A DNA stretch of 64,000 bases, taken from assembly GCF_001640025.1 (NCBI RefSeq), contig NC_031674.1, positions 806,001-870,000 on the forward strand, given 5' to 3'. The stretch comes from Sugiyamaella lignohabitans. Taxonomy: Eukaryota; Ascomycota; Dipodascomycetes; Dipodascales; Trichomonascaceae. The position numbers and the translations under genes are program-made. The notes under the pieces are model-generated. The model was not told where the DNA came from, did not search any database, and saw nothing but the letters and a program-made list of their open reading frames with translations. The first letter of the stretch is position 1. Each line of letters begins with the position of its first letter. Below, piece after piece: positions 43,607 to 53,583 of the stretch.

Positions 43607-44170
43607 ATGCAAAAATGGTTTTTGAGAGCAGCTTCAGCACCTGTGCCGGTGAGTACATTCCGTTACACTTTTTCTAGATTCAAGTGGTCCGGCTTGAAAG
43701 TGCGGGTACACAGCGTATGTTTAGTGTGGGTTTGTATTTTTGGGACTGGGACTTTTTAGTTTGTGTTTGTTAGCTGCTATAGCTCCGCCTGACATTTGTT
43801 GTGGCTGCCAAAAGTCAAAATTGCACGGTAGCTAGCGACAGGACTATTTAATCTCTGGTTAGAGTTGCCGGTGGCCAGTCGGGTCTGGTGTTTAATGAAA
43901 ATTTATCACGACTCGTTTGTGGGTTGTTGGGGCTAATCAGGAATTTATTGATGTCCAAAGAAAATTCTTATTTTTCACGTTTACTGGAAAATCGCGCCGT
44001 TTCTGATAGGGATGGTGTGGTTTGCTGGTGGTGGTTGGGTGATGGTGTAGAGTTGATTCGGTGCTGGCTAGCTGGCTCACCTGATCTCGCGATCCTGTGT
44101 TACTAACTCATGATTTCAGACCCGTAATTTACGTCTTAAGAGAGAGACGATATATTTGGACTGGTTATAG
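43607..44170 (+). CDS. Possible spliced 30-residue gene
   Basis: Exon 1 (43607-43648) encodes MQKWFLRAASAPVP and is followed directly by GTGAGT. Exon 2 (44120-44170) follows TACTAACTCATGATTTCAG, the best branch/acceptor match in any spacer here, and continues in phase 0 to a stop after TRNLRLKRETIYLDWL. The N-terminus is hydrophobic and basic, as in small mitochondrial proteins. The 471-nt intron is long for this window. I do not recognise the product. The same signals could instead be a non-coding leader intron of the KTR gene. Confidence 0.35.
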
Positions 44171-44607
44171 CATTAGAGTTGCTCAGTTGGCGTGCGTCTG
44201 TTCTGTATATTTTTCACAGTGAGGCAGCTCGAGTCTGGAGAGGTTGCTAGCAGAATTTAGTGAAGTTTGTGAGATTGGCTGGTAGTCGAGATTACAAGTG
44301 TATCAAGTCTGGCTAGTTTGCGACTTTTTTGTGGAGTTGTCTTTTATTTTTCAGTTAATTTGTTGGGCCATTTACTTGGTTTGTCATATTAGTCTAGAGT
44401 AGTAGACAGTGCTGTCTGTTTGCTGTGTGACTTTCATCTGTCATTTGGTTGTTTATTTGTCTGGTGACTGTCTTTTCATTCTAGTACACTGGTAGTTACG
44501 TTCTTTTCTTCTTCAATTCTTATCCATTCTTTAAACAAAAATCAGCGTCAGTGAAATCTGACATTACCAACTACCAGAGTCTACAGTAACCCAACAGCCT
44601 AGCAATT

Positions 44608-46578
44608 ATGGTAAACTTACTAAAGTCTCTTCAATCGAGATTGATATACCCTGCTCCTTCCAACACAAACCATTTTGACGAGGATGATGACGGCGAAGAG
44701 CTGTTTCCTACTATCACCTCTTCGGCTGCTATGACTCCAGTCAACCATTCTCAGACTGGTGAGTACTTCCCTAATTATCCCAGAAAGAGCGATAGCAGTA
44801 CTGGAAGCAGCAATAATGACAGTGGTCATGGACTAGGAATCAATTCTGAAAAGGCCCGGTTAAGTTCTCTGTCTGACAACCTGTCAGCATCAGCATCGTC
44901 TTCGGCTGGTAGTAGTCCTACCATGACCTCATCACCCACCCACTCGTCATCATCTACAAACCTCAAACTACTACTAGAAAAACATCGTAGCCGAAAACAA
45001 AACCAACCCCGATCACACACAATTCGTTTTATCTACAAACTATCGCACAAGATCCGGTACTTGTCAGCCATTCGCATTCGCATAAAGCATAACGTATCTG
45101 TGCCCTTGGTGGTGTTTCTATTACCGATCCTTTCGGTGCTAATATTTTTCTTGATTTTTTTCCTGACACGCATTTTGCATGATAATAATTCCAACAACAA
45201 TAATAATAATGGCGGTTTCTTCTCCAAGTCGCCTCCAAAACTGAGAGAAATCAGTGATCAGTACGATAAGCCATTTGTAGTGGGTTGTCTTGAACCACAA
45301 GTAGACCAACCAAGAGCGAATGCCGTTTTGGTTGTACTAGCAAGAAACTCGGAGATTGAGGGTGTTAGTCAGAGTATGATATCGCTCGAGCGACATTTCA
45401 ACAGATGGTTCAACTATCCATATGTATTTTTAAATGACGAGCCATTCAACTCGACTTTTAGAGAAGCGGTTCGCAATATTACCAAATCCAAAGTCCAATT
45501 CGGTACCATTGATCCTGTGGACTGGAATTTCCCAGAATGGGCCGAACCTGAAGATATCAAAGAAGGTATTGCCAAACAGGGCGATGCTGCTATTATGTAT
45601 GGTGGCATGGAGTCGTATCATCACATGTGTAGATTTTACAGTGGAAAGTTCTATAACCACCCACTGCTAGCATCTTACGAATGGTACTGGCGTGTCGAGC
45701 CCGAAGTCAAGTACTTCTGTGACATCACATATGACCCATTTCTTCACATGGCGAAAAACAATAAAGTATACGGGTTCACTATTATTATCAAGGAACTCGT
45801 CGAGACAGTGCCCAACCTATTCCGACACACTTATGGATTCAAACAGAACTACGGACTTAATACCACTGGATTGTGGGATTTGTTTTTGACGAAACCTGAA
45901 GATTCCGATCCCGATTTCAAAGACGCTAATAAAGACTCTGGATCAGTACGAAAACGTAAGAAGCAACAAAAGAAGGACAAAGCCAAAGCTAAAGCAGAAG
46001 AAAATGCTGCTCTTAGCGATATTCTGCCCGAAGAAGCCATGCTTCTGGAACAAGGCAAAGAAAAGGGAATCCAACAGACATTGCAAGAAGAAGAGAAACT
46101 CGACCCCTACTCCATGAACGGAGAAAAGTATAACATGTGTCATTTCTGGTCCAATTTCGAGATTGCTCGTCTGGACTTCTTCCGATCAAAACAGTACAAC
46201 GACTACTTTGAGACTCTCGACCGGTCTGGCGGGTTCTGGAACGAACGTTGGGGAGATGCTCCTGTTCACTCACTGGCTGCTGGTTTATTCCTGGAGCCCG
46301 AACAAATCCACTACTTCCGTGACATTGGCTATCGACACACCACCATCCAACACTGTCCAGCCAACGCTCCACAACGCCAGCGACCACACATCCCATATAT
46401 ACCGGATCCCACCAACAAAGAGCAAATAGAGGAGGACCGGTACTGGGCCAATCCAGACCCAGAGGTCCTCAACGGCGTTGGCTGTCGCTGCCGCTGTGAC
46501 ACCGACATCGTCGACGTCGAGGGCAAAGACGGCTCCTGTCTCGCTGACTGGGTCGACCTCACCGGCGGCTGGGTCTAA
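44608..46578 (+). CDS. KTR/Kre2-family alpha-1,2-mannosyltransferase (GT15)
   Basis: The 656-residue type II Golgi protein has a Ser-rich cytosolic tail and a membrane helix near residues 164-190. Its lumenal GT15 domain shows RANAVLVVLARNSEIEGVSQSM, RHFNRWFNYPYVFLNDEPF, AIMYGGMESYHHMCRFYSG, YEWYWRVEPEVKYFCDI (metal/nucleotide region), YNMCHFWSNFEIARLDFF and GGFWNERWGDAPVHSLA. These enzymes extend N- and O-linked mannans using GDP-mannose. Two features are unusual: a 165-residue N-terminal tail, and a charged Lys/Glu-rich insert at about residues 432-500 between catalytic blocks. Which KTR paralogue it matches is not decided. Confidence 0.9.
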   Translation: MVNLLKSLQSRLIYPAPSNTNHFDEDDDGEELFPTITSSAAMTPVNHSQTGEYFPNYPRKSDSSTGSSNNDSGHGLGINSEKARLSSLSDNLSASASSSAGSSPTMTSSPTHSSSSTNLKLLLEKHRSRKQNQPRSHTIRFIYKLSHKIRYLSAIRIRIKHNVSVPLVVFLLPILSVLIFFLIFFLTRILHDNNSNNNNNNGGFFSKSPPKLREISDQYDKPFVVGCLEPQVDQPRANAVLVVLARNSEIEGVSQSMISLERHFNRWFNYPYVFLNDEPFNSTFREAVRNITKSKVQFGTIDPVDWNFPEWAEPEDIKEGIAKQGDAAIMYGGMESYHHMCRFYSGKFYNHPLLASYEWYWRVEPEVKYFCDITYDPFLHMAKNNKVYGFTIIIKELVETVPNLFRHTYGFKQNYGLNTTGLWDLFLTKPEDSDPDFKDANKDSGSVRKRKKQQKKDKAKAKAEENAALSDILPEEAMLLEQGKEKGIQQTLQEEEKLDPYSMNGEKYNMCHFWSNFEIARLDFFRSKQYNDYFETLDRSGGFWNERWGDAPVHSLAAGLFLEPEQIHYFRDIGYRHTTIQHCPANAPQRQRPHIPYIPDPTNKEQIEEDRYWANPDPEVLNGVGCRCRCDTDIVDVEGKDGSCLADWVDLTGGWV

Positions 46579-46634
46579 TCTCTCTTTTACCCTGTAATAA
46601 TTGTAAACTAGTCATCAACTGTTGTACGGGCGCT

Positions 46635-46687
46635 GCCTCCGGCGGCTGGGGCGCTGCCCCAGACCCCGTTGTGCTCACTTCACGAGC
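46635..46687 (+). repeat. GC module R25, C-type unit after KTR
   Basis: 53-bp C-type unit with GCT loop and an imperfect tail (GCTCACTTCACGAGC), 56 bp after the stop codon. Confidence 0.93.
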
Positions 46688-46705
46688 TGTCGCTGGGGGT
46701 CGGAT

Positions 46706-46755
46706 GGCTCCGGCGGCTGGGCTCTGCCCAGACCCGTTGTAATCGCTTCGCGAGC
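46706..46755 (+). repeat. GC module R26, short-stem unit
   Basis: A direct, shortened relative of R25: stem CTGGGC-TCT-GCCCAG and tail ATCGCTTCGCGAGC. It starts GGCTCC rather than GCCTCC. Confidence 0.85.
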
Positions 46756-46917
46756 TGCTTCCACAGTGACAGCAACTGTGAAGTTGCCAGTAAACGCTAT
46801 TTATCTTAAAGAGTGTCGTAACAGAAGAAGGACCTTTCCCGCCCGAGAAACACGAATCCAGCAGCTGCGAAGGCCCCTCAGCTGTCGTGTCATGACAGAA
46901 CAGACCCACCCAGAAAA

Positions 46918-46967
46918 CTCGCGAAGCGAGCAACGGGGTCTGGGGCAGCGCCCCAGCCGCCGGAGGC
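46918..46967 (-). repeat. GC module R27, C-type right arm
   Basis: The tail CTCGCGAAGCGAG faces R25/R26, and it ends in GCCGCCGGAGGC. A GAA repeat follows 12 bp later. Confidence 0.93.
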
Positions 46968-46978
46968 AGCAGTGCCAC

Positions 46979-46991
46979 GAAGAAGAAGAAG

Positions 46992-47021
<30 letters not shown>
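46979..47021 (+). repeat. (GAA)n microsatellite
   Basis: About 14 uninterrupted GAA/AAG units. It lies 91 bp from the RPN4 stop and is likely within its 3' flank, where it would be transcribed as a pyrimidine (UUC) run if read through. Confidence 0.95.
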
Positions 47022-47023
<2 letters not shown>

Positions 47024-47111
47024 TTAATTAATGCATTGAGGGGGGTAATAATGATATATAATAAAAAATAATTAGTTAATAAATGGCGATGCCGCTGCCA
47101 GGCCGCGAGAT

Positions 47112-48551
47112 CTATGCATGTTTGACGCGCATGTGTCTGGTGAGGGCGTCCATTCTGCTGAAGGTTCGTGACGCTTCACCGCACTGGTCGCACTTGAATG
47201 TCTTTCGCACGCTGGCGTGAATGGTATCCTTGTGTCGGATCAGGTCGTACGATCGCGAGAACACCTTGCCGCACTCCTTGCCAGACTCCGATGACACTAA
47301 GTTACATCGGAATGGCGGCGTCAAGTCGTTGTTCTTCTTGGCCGAGTGTCGCCTCGTCTTTGTCATTTCGTGTCTGGATACATTGTTCAGCTCAGAGGGG
47401 CTCACACTGGATGTCATGATGTGTTGTGGTTGTCCGTGAGGTTGCTCGCGCTCAACAGGTTGAACATGGCTGTTGAAACTACGACCGTCGTCTTGGTGGT
47501 GATGATTATGGCTGTGGTCAAGGTTGTGGTTGTGATTCTCATGACTAATAATAGACTCCACTCTAAGAGGTTCGGGAATGATCTTGTCCAAACGTCTGGG
47601 CTCGTAAATGCTATCGTAGTCTTCATCCGATGACGAGAATGACGATTGTAAAGATGCTAATGAAGATGGAGACGATGCAGACGACGAACCGAGAAACTCG
47701 TCATAACTATCTATCGTGGGATTTGTCAGATCACCCTCAGACGATTGTGCTGGCATTTTGGTCAAATCGGCTGGGTTCACAGTGAGAACGCCGACTTGCT
47801 CTTGAACTGGTTCCGAAATAGGTTGGAATCGCATGGCCAAAGGCATTGAAGGACCCACGGGGTTCGAAATAAGTAGATTCGTGGCATCATAAGGACTATG
47901 GTCGAGTCCGGGGGCGGCTGATTCCCCATAATAATTGTCGTTGTATAAATCCTCGTCATCGTCTTCAACATAAAACATGTTTTCTTCATCGTCATCGTCG
48001 TCCTCTTCTTCATCATCTTCATCCATAGCCTCAGGAGTGTCCAGCAAATCCATAGCATCAGAAACACCACCCTCCATTGTGGGTCGTTCATTAGGGTTGA
48101 TATATACACCACCAGAAAAGTACTCGTCAAAACCTTCAGTCTTTTGTCCGTACAAAGAAGGCATCGAACGTTCGTATCTAAACTCATCAGCAGACTTCAT
48201 CATAGACTGAGGAGCTATCGAACTTAGTGGTGGAACGTAGTTTGAATTTAGTTGTGAAAGGGCGTGAAAGCGCAGTTGCTCGTCGGAACTACCAAGATCG
48301 TTGACAAATTCATGAGAATCAGGCAGAACCAGCTGCTGACGTTGACTTTCTAACTCGGCTTGATAGTATGGGGACGACATCTTGAAAGGAGTGGTCGGAT
48401 ATCCGGAAGAAGGACCGGCTGCAAATACAGGACCGGCAGTCTGGTTACGGCCAAAGCTCGTCATAGAAGGAAACATCTGAACGTCGGGAGTCTTACTATT
48501 TTCAGAATCAGACAATACGATTGTTGAATTAGTGTTTCTGAAAATAAGCAT
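47112..48551 (-). CDS. Rpn4-like proteasome-gene transcription factor
   Basis: The 479-residue protein ends in two C2H2 zinc fingers. Finger 1 is FRCNLVSSESGKECGKVFSR followed by SYDLIRHKDTIH; finger 2 is FKCDQCGE...FSRMDALTRHMRVKH. The SYDLIRH...TIHA and FSR.DALTRH phrases are specific to Rpn4. An acidic region around residues 170-215 (Asp/Glu runs) fits the activation domain and degron that make Rpn4 short-lived. Rpn4 activates proteasome genes through PACE boxes (GGTGGCAAA). Two perfect PACE boxes lie 249-268 bp upstream of its own start, suggesting autoregulation. Confidence 0.9.
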   Translation of the reverse strand: MLIFRNTNSTIVLSDSENSKTPDVQMFPSMTSFGRNQTAGPVFAAGPSSGYPTTPFKMSSPYYQAELESQRQQLVLPDSHEFVNDLGSSDEQLRFHALSQLNSNYVPPLSSIAPQSMMKSADEFRYERSMPSLYGQKTEGFDEYFSGGVYINPNERPTMEGGVSDAMDLLDTPEAMDEDDEEEDDDDDEENMFYVEDDDEDLYNDNYYGESAAPGLDHSPYDATNLLISNPVGPSMPLAMRFQPISEPVQEQVGVLTVNPADLTKMPAQSSEGDLTNPTIDSYDEFLGSSSASSPSSLASLQSSFSSSDEDYDSIYEPRRLDKIIPEPLRVESIISHENHNHNLDHSHNHHHQDDGRSFNSHVQPVEREQPHGQPQHIMTSSVSPSELNNVSRHEMTKTRRHSAKKNNDLTPPFRCNLVSSESGKECGKVFSRSYDLIRHKDTIHASVRKTFKCDQCGEASRTFSRMDALTRHMRVKHA

Positions 48552-48799
48552 TTGACTTCACAACGATAAGACACAATTAGTTGTACGTAATCAAAGATGT
48601 ACTAGCAATGAAGTTATGGCTGTACAACAATTAACACTATAACACTAACACAGAACGATAAACGTCAAACCGTTGAATATAATTGGTCAACGAAGATTAT
48701 GCGACGTTAGTATTAGTGTTGAATGAATTCGGTCGGGTGTTTGCCTGTAGTAATAACCAAAAACAGTCAAAAGTTCTTATTGAGTGATGCTGTAAGTCG

Positions 48800-48808
48800 G
48801 GTGGCAAA
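48800..48808 (+). promoter_or_regulatory. PACE box 1 (Rpn4 site) upstream of RPN4
   Basis: Perfect GGTGGCAAA, the known Rpn4-binding element, 249 bp from the RPN4 ATG. Confidence 0.75.
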
Positions 48809-48810
48809 TG

Positions 48811-48819
48811 GGTGGCAAA
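48811..48819 (+). promoter_or_regulatory. PACE box 2 (Rpn4 site) upstream of RPN4
   Basis: A second perfect GGTGGCAAA starting 11 bp after the start of the first, so both would face the same side of the helix. Confidence 0.75.
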
Positions 48820-49566
48820 TCCAACTACAGAGAAAGACAATCACTGTCAAATACAAAGAACAAAGTCGATAATAGTATCAGCAAAAGATATTAATCCTTA
48901 ACCAAATGCTGTAGAAGATATTGATTTAGAAAATTTCTTATGAAAAAAATTACTAAATCTAACAGATAAAATAGTGAAGCAAAAAAAATCCTGGAGGTAC
49001 ATTACAAATGCAGGATTGCCTCCTAATTTATATTAAGATCATGTAATCAATCACAAATGCTAGCGCCGTGTGCTGCTTGCTTTTGCTAAGCCCATGCTTA
49101 ACTGCGCAATCCCGCACCGCATCGGCCCAACAAGGCTAGGGTCGACAAAAATGAGAGAATAACCGCAAAATCGCACTGCGTCACCCGTCCACTGCGAATA
49201 TTTTAGGTTGGTTAGTCACTCATTCGGAGTTCCCACTTCGGACATAACCTAACTCGTACCCCACCGTACACCGCGATCGCGCTGGCTCCTCGGATTTAAC
49301 TGTCGCCCTGCTATCGGTCTCCGCTGACTGGCTTGTGGCTCCTCTGAATCCCAATTTTCTGGCTCTGTCAATCTCTCCACGGTCAGAACCGGACAGACTC
49401 GGACAGACTCGACCCCTGACAGATCCTGGTAGTGCCGGGATTCTCTTCATCGCGGACATAAGCGCTGCCTTCTGCTGCTGCCCGATGCCGTTGTTGTGCG
49501 TCGCAGCTGCGTGGAACTGAGTTTGCTGGGTGTCCTCGGCCGGCACGGGCTGGTGGTGGAGGGTCT

Positions 49567-49737
49567 GCCTCCGGCGGCTGGGGCTCTGCCCCAGACCCCG
49601 TGGCTCCTCTCGCTTCGCTCGAGTCGGTATGCCATGGTCCCCAGCAGCACCCAATCCCCCCTTAAAACGACTCGAGCGAAGCGAGAGGAGCCACGGGGTC
49701 TGGGGCAGAGCCCCAGCCGCCGGAGGCAGACCCTCCT
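49567..49737. repeat. GC module R28, B-B inverted pair
   Basis: Both arms are B-type, with the unusual spacer GTATGCCATGGTCCCCAGCA and an A-rich segment between them. The inverted repeat continues outside: GGAGGGTCT on the left matches AGACCCTCC on the right. Confidence 0.95.
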
Positions 49738-50505
49738 CCTCCTGCTGGCTTAACCCCGAACCCCCCTGCAGAGGTGAGGTGTTCTGGAACCATCTTCACA
49801 TGCAGCTGCAGATTTCAACGTTCGATACACCGGCGGCTGCAGTGGGCCATGCATGTGCCAAGTTGCTGTGTGACGAGGACCGTTCTCACTTGGGCTTAGC
49901 CCGCTCGTATCGCTGAGGTGGTGGATCTGGTGTATCTGGCAGACGCTGATCCGTATTTTGTTTATCTGACAGTGGTGCCTGTCGCTTCGAAACGGTTTTA
50001 CAGATCTCGCCGTTGGTTACGAGTCAACTGTTATTTCGCTATTTCGTATATCAGTCTACTCGACTCTTCTGGTTGATTTGCCAATTTCGGGAGTATTTTT
50101 GGCACGAACACCGGGTCTGGATGTTGACAGTCGCACTCGATATCCGAGCCCGAACTCTGATCCAGGGGTACCTCCGATCCCGATCGAGTCCAACGCAACA
50201 TGAGTCAGTGTTGTGCTATGGCACCAGGCGCTAGCAAAAATAGCAGCAAGGCTGAGTCCACAGCCCACCCCGTCCGTCCCAACAGCACTAATCACCGCCA
50301 GTTGCTTCTCAGTCTCTCACTTCCTGGTCCTCCTTCGGCCTCCAGCCAGCCATTCCCTTCAACCTCCGAACCCGACTGTCGGCCCCTTAATTCGAACACC
50401 CACTTTCGGCCGGGTTTTTTTCACCAACCACACTCCTTCCGGAGCGTTTTCAGCAGTCTTCCGTTCCGGCTGCTGCTGCCTTTAGCTCTCCCTGCATGTC
50501 AACAA

Positions 50506-50514
50506 TTTGCCACC
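50506..50514 (-). promoter_or_regulatory. PACE box upstream of RAD3
   Basis: TTTGCCACC is a perfect PACE on the minus strand, 488 bp before the RAD3 start. One such 9-mer in 64 kb is near chance expectation. Confidence 0.3.
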
Positions 50515-50589
50515 CATGCAATGCACACCGCTCTTCTGCACTGTGCCTATCTTACGCAAGATCCATCACACCGGAGTTAATACTCTACT

Positions 50590-50595
50590 CACGTG
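50590..50595. promoter_or_regulatory. CACGTG box upstream of RAD3
   Basis: TCACGTGA palindrome 407 bp before the RAD3 ATG and 28 bp before module R29. Confidence 0.3.
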
Positions 50596-50622
50596 ACTGG
50601 ATCCGGGGAGAGGAGGTTGTGT

Positions 50623-50758
50623 GCCTCCGGCGGCTGGGGCTCCGCCCCAGACCCCGTGGCTCCTGCTTCGCAGGAGACTGCTGGGACCGTCGGCGCAACG
50701 ACTCGAGCGCAGCGAGAGGAGCCGCGGGGTCTGGGGCGCAGCCCCAGCCGCCGGAGGC
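50623..50758 (-). repeat. GC module R29, full element upstream of RAD3
   Basis: The order is tail A, core (CTGGGACCGTCGGCGCAA), tail B. The right arm has loop GCA and GAGCCGCGGGG. It ends 243 bp before RAD3. Confidence 0.95.
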
Positions 50759-51001
50759 AGCAGGGCACCCCAGATGGTTCCGTCATAGCCCGAGGGTGAT
50801 AGTAGAAGTCCGTTAAAGGATCAATTGGGCCTGTGTTGGGTGCTGGTAGTGGTTGAAGTCGTGGTTTTGGAGGGTAGAAGAGGGTGGTGGAGGTAGAGAA
50901 GTCAGCCGCATGAAAATCTGGGTGTAAATGCAGAGTTCAGGTGAAGTGAGAGATGGAGTGTGATCTCGCGGTGAGCTGGTGTGAGGGTGGACTGATTCAG
51001 G

Positions 51002-53443
51002 ATGAAGTGAGTAGTGGAGAGCTGGGGTGTGAGAGGGCAGGTGGAGGGGGATTGCTAACGTTAGGATAGGTTCTATATCGACGATTTGCCGGTGCTGTTC
51101 CCGTACCCCAAGATCTATCCGGAACAATACACTTATATGTGCGACACCAAGAAGACGCTGGATGTCGGGGGCAATTGTATTTTGGAAATGCCTTCTGGTA
51201 CCGGTAAGACTATTAGTCTGTTGTCGCTGACTGTGGCTTACCAGATGCATTACCCAGAACATAGAAAGATTGTGTATTGCTCTCGTACCATGACCGAGAT
51301 CGAAAAGGCTCTTGAGGAGTTGAAGAATCTCATGGCGTTTCGTGCTAAGGAATTGGGATATGTAGAAGATTTTCGTGGCCTGGGATTGTCGAGTCGTAAG
51401 AATTTGTGTCTTCATCCAAGTGTCAAACGGGAACGAAAAGGTGCTATTGTCGACGAAAGATGTAGAAGCATGACCAATGGTATCTCCAAAAGCAAGATTG
51501 AGGCCGGTGATACCAGAGCTCAGTTATGCGAGTATCATGAGAACTTGTATGAGTTAGAGCCTCATAACTTGATTCCTCCTGGTGTTTATACATTTGAGGA
51601 TCTTCTGAAATATTGTCAGGAACGACGTACATGCCCTTATTTCACGGTGCGAAGAATGATGTCTTTTTGCAATATTGTCATTTATTCATATCATTATTTA
51701 TTAGACCCCAAAATTGCCGAAAGAGTTTCTAAAGAACTGTCTAAAGATTGCATTATCATTTTTGACGAGGCACACAACATTGATAACGTCTGTATTGAAG
51801 CGTTGAGTGTGGATATAACGGAGGATTCTTTGCGGCGGGCTGCCCATGGTGCCGCTTCGTTGGGTAGAGCAGTTGACAACGTTAAAGTCAATGATGCAGA
51901 AAAACTGCAAAATGAGTATCAAAAACTAGTAGAGGGACTTCGAGAGGCTGAAGTGGCTAGAGAAGAGGATCTGTTCATGTCTAATCCTGTATTACCCGAC
52001 GACTTGCTTTCTGAGGCAGTTCCTGGTAACATCCGTCGTGCTGAGCATTTCGTAGCGTTTTTGAAACGGTTTATTGAATATTTGAAAACTCGTATGAAGG
52101 TGTTACATGTTATATCGGAAACGCCCAACTCGTTTCTTAAGCATTTGAAGGAGTTGACTTATATCGACAAGAAGCCGCTGCGATTCTGTTCTGAAAGATT
52201 AAACTCACTAGTTCGTACTTTAGAACTGACAGAAATCGAGGACTTTACAGCTCTTAAAGAAATTGTCACTTTTGCAACTCTTGTGTCCACTTATGAAAAG
52301 GGATTTATTCTGATATTGGAACCGTTTGAAACTGAACAAGCCACTGTTCCCAATCCAATTCTCAGATTTGCATGTTTAGACGCCTCAATTGCCATGAAAC
52401 CGGTGTTTGACCGGTTCAGCTCGGTTATTATCACCAGTGGTACCATTTCTCCTTTGGATATGTATCCACGAATGCTCAACTTTGATACTGTGATCCAAGA
52501 ATCATATACAATCACATTGGCAAGACGATCTTTCCTACCCATAATTGTCACCAAGGGGTCTGACCAAGTTGCTATCTCGACACGATTCCAAATTCGAAAT
52601 GACCCCAGTGTCGTTCGTAACTACGGTAATCTTCTTATTGAATTCTCGAAGCTGACTCCCGACGGTTTGGTGGTGTTCTTTCCTAGTTATCTGTATATGG
52701 AGAGTATTATTAGCATGTGGCAAACAATGGGTATCTTGGATGAGGTGTGGAAGTACAAGCTTATTCTCGTTGAGACCCCTGATGGTCAAGAGACTGCTTT
52801 AGCTTTAGAAACGTATCGTACTGCATGTTCAAACGGTCGTGGAGCGGTTATGTTCTGCGTAGCCCGTGGTAAAGTTAGTGAGGGAATCGATTTTGATAAC
52901 CAGTACGGCCGAACCGTATTGATGATTGGTGTGCCTTTCCAATATACAGAGTCGCGTATTCTTAAAGCTCGTCTAGAGTTTCTCCGAGAGAATTTCCGAA
53001 TCAAAGAAAATGATTTCTTATCTTTCGACGCTATGCGACACGCTGCACAATGTTTAGGACGTGTTATTCGAGGAAAGGAAGACTACGGAATCATGGTGTT
53101 GGCAGACCGACGATTTGCTAAGAAACGTACTCAGCTTCCGAAATGGATCAATGAGGCCATTTTGGATGCTGATGTGAATATGTCGACAGACATGGCTGTG
53201 GCAGCCGCTAAGAAGTTTCTCCGTACTATGGCCCAACCGCTTGATCCCGCAGATCAAAAAGGAGTTAGTGTTTGGGATATCAATGATCTCCAGGCTCATC
53301 AACAGGAACTAACCGGAGTCAAAGGCAAGCGGATAGAAGAGGTAACTAACAAGCCGGAACATGACGATCAGATGGATGTTGATTTTGATGATGAAGGAAT
53401 TGATGATGAAGGAATTGATGATTCTGAACTTCTAAATTTATAG
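51002..53443 (+). CDS. Rad3/XPD, TFIIH 5'-3' DNA helicase
   Basis: Exon 1 is 51002-51006 (ATGAA) and exon 2 is 51070-53443, giving 792 residues that begin MKFYIDDLPVLFPYPKIYPEQ, nearly identical to Rad3. The Walker A is EMPSGTGKT. The DEAH box is IIFDEAHNIDN. Iron-sulfur cluster cysteines lie in the SSRKNLCLHPSV, DERCRSM, AQLCEYHENLY and RRTCPYF segments. The later motifs ARGKVSEGIDF and RHAAQCLGRVIRGK are intact. The enzyme opens DNA in nucleotide excision repair and stabilises TFIIH for transcription. The 63-nt intron has donor GTGAGT and ends TGCTAACGTTAGGATAG; only the second AG keeps the frame. Confidence 0.96.
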
Positions 53444-53583
53444 TAACAGGGATATCCCATTGACCCTTTGTCCTTTGTCTTATTTATTAAATAAAAGATT
53501 TCTAGAATGTCGCTCACGGATATAGCTATCTGGATGTGAGGGGTATCTAAAGGTGGAGTGTCTGGACTGGACCTGTTCATCAC

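Larger units (their letters stand above)
43002..44607. other. Intergenic, SDS3-like 3' flank to KTR start
   Basis: Modules R22-R24 lie near the left edge. A possible two-exon short gene (43607-44170) occupies the middle. The last 450 bp are T-rich and likely KTR promoter and leader; TAACCCAACAG just before the KTR start could be a 5'-UTR acceptor. Confidence 0.5.
46579..47111. other. Convergent spacer KTR/RPN4
   Basis: This 533-bp spacer, the widest convergent one, holds three modules and a GAA microsatellite. Confidence 0.8.
48552..51001. promoter_or_regulatory. RPN4/RAD3 divergent spacer
   Basis: This 2.45-kb region holds two PACE boxes close to RPN4, modules R28 and R29, and a PACE box and a CACGTG box on the RAD3 side. 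ORFs across 49.2-50.6 kb are explained by the modules or lack coding character. Confidence 0.55.

Noticed and set aside
52681..52700. CUG-Ser genetic code
   Set aside because: CTG encodes the conserved Leu of Tyr-Leu-Tyr-Met-Glu in RAD3, and other genes also have CTG at hydrophobic positions.
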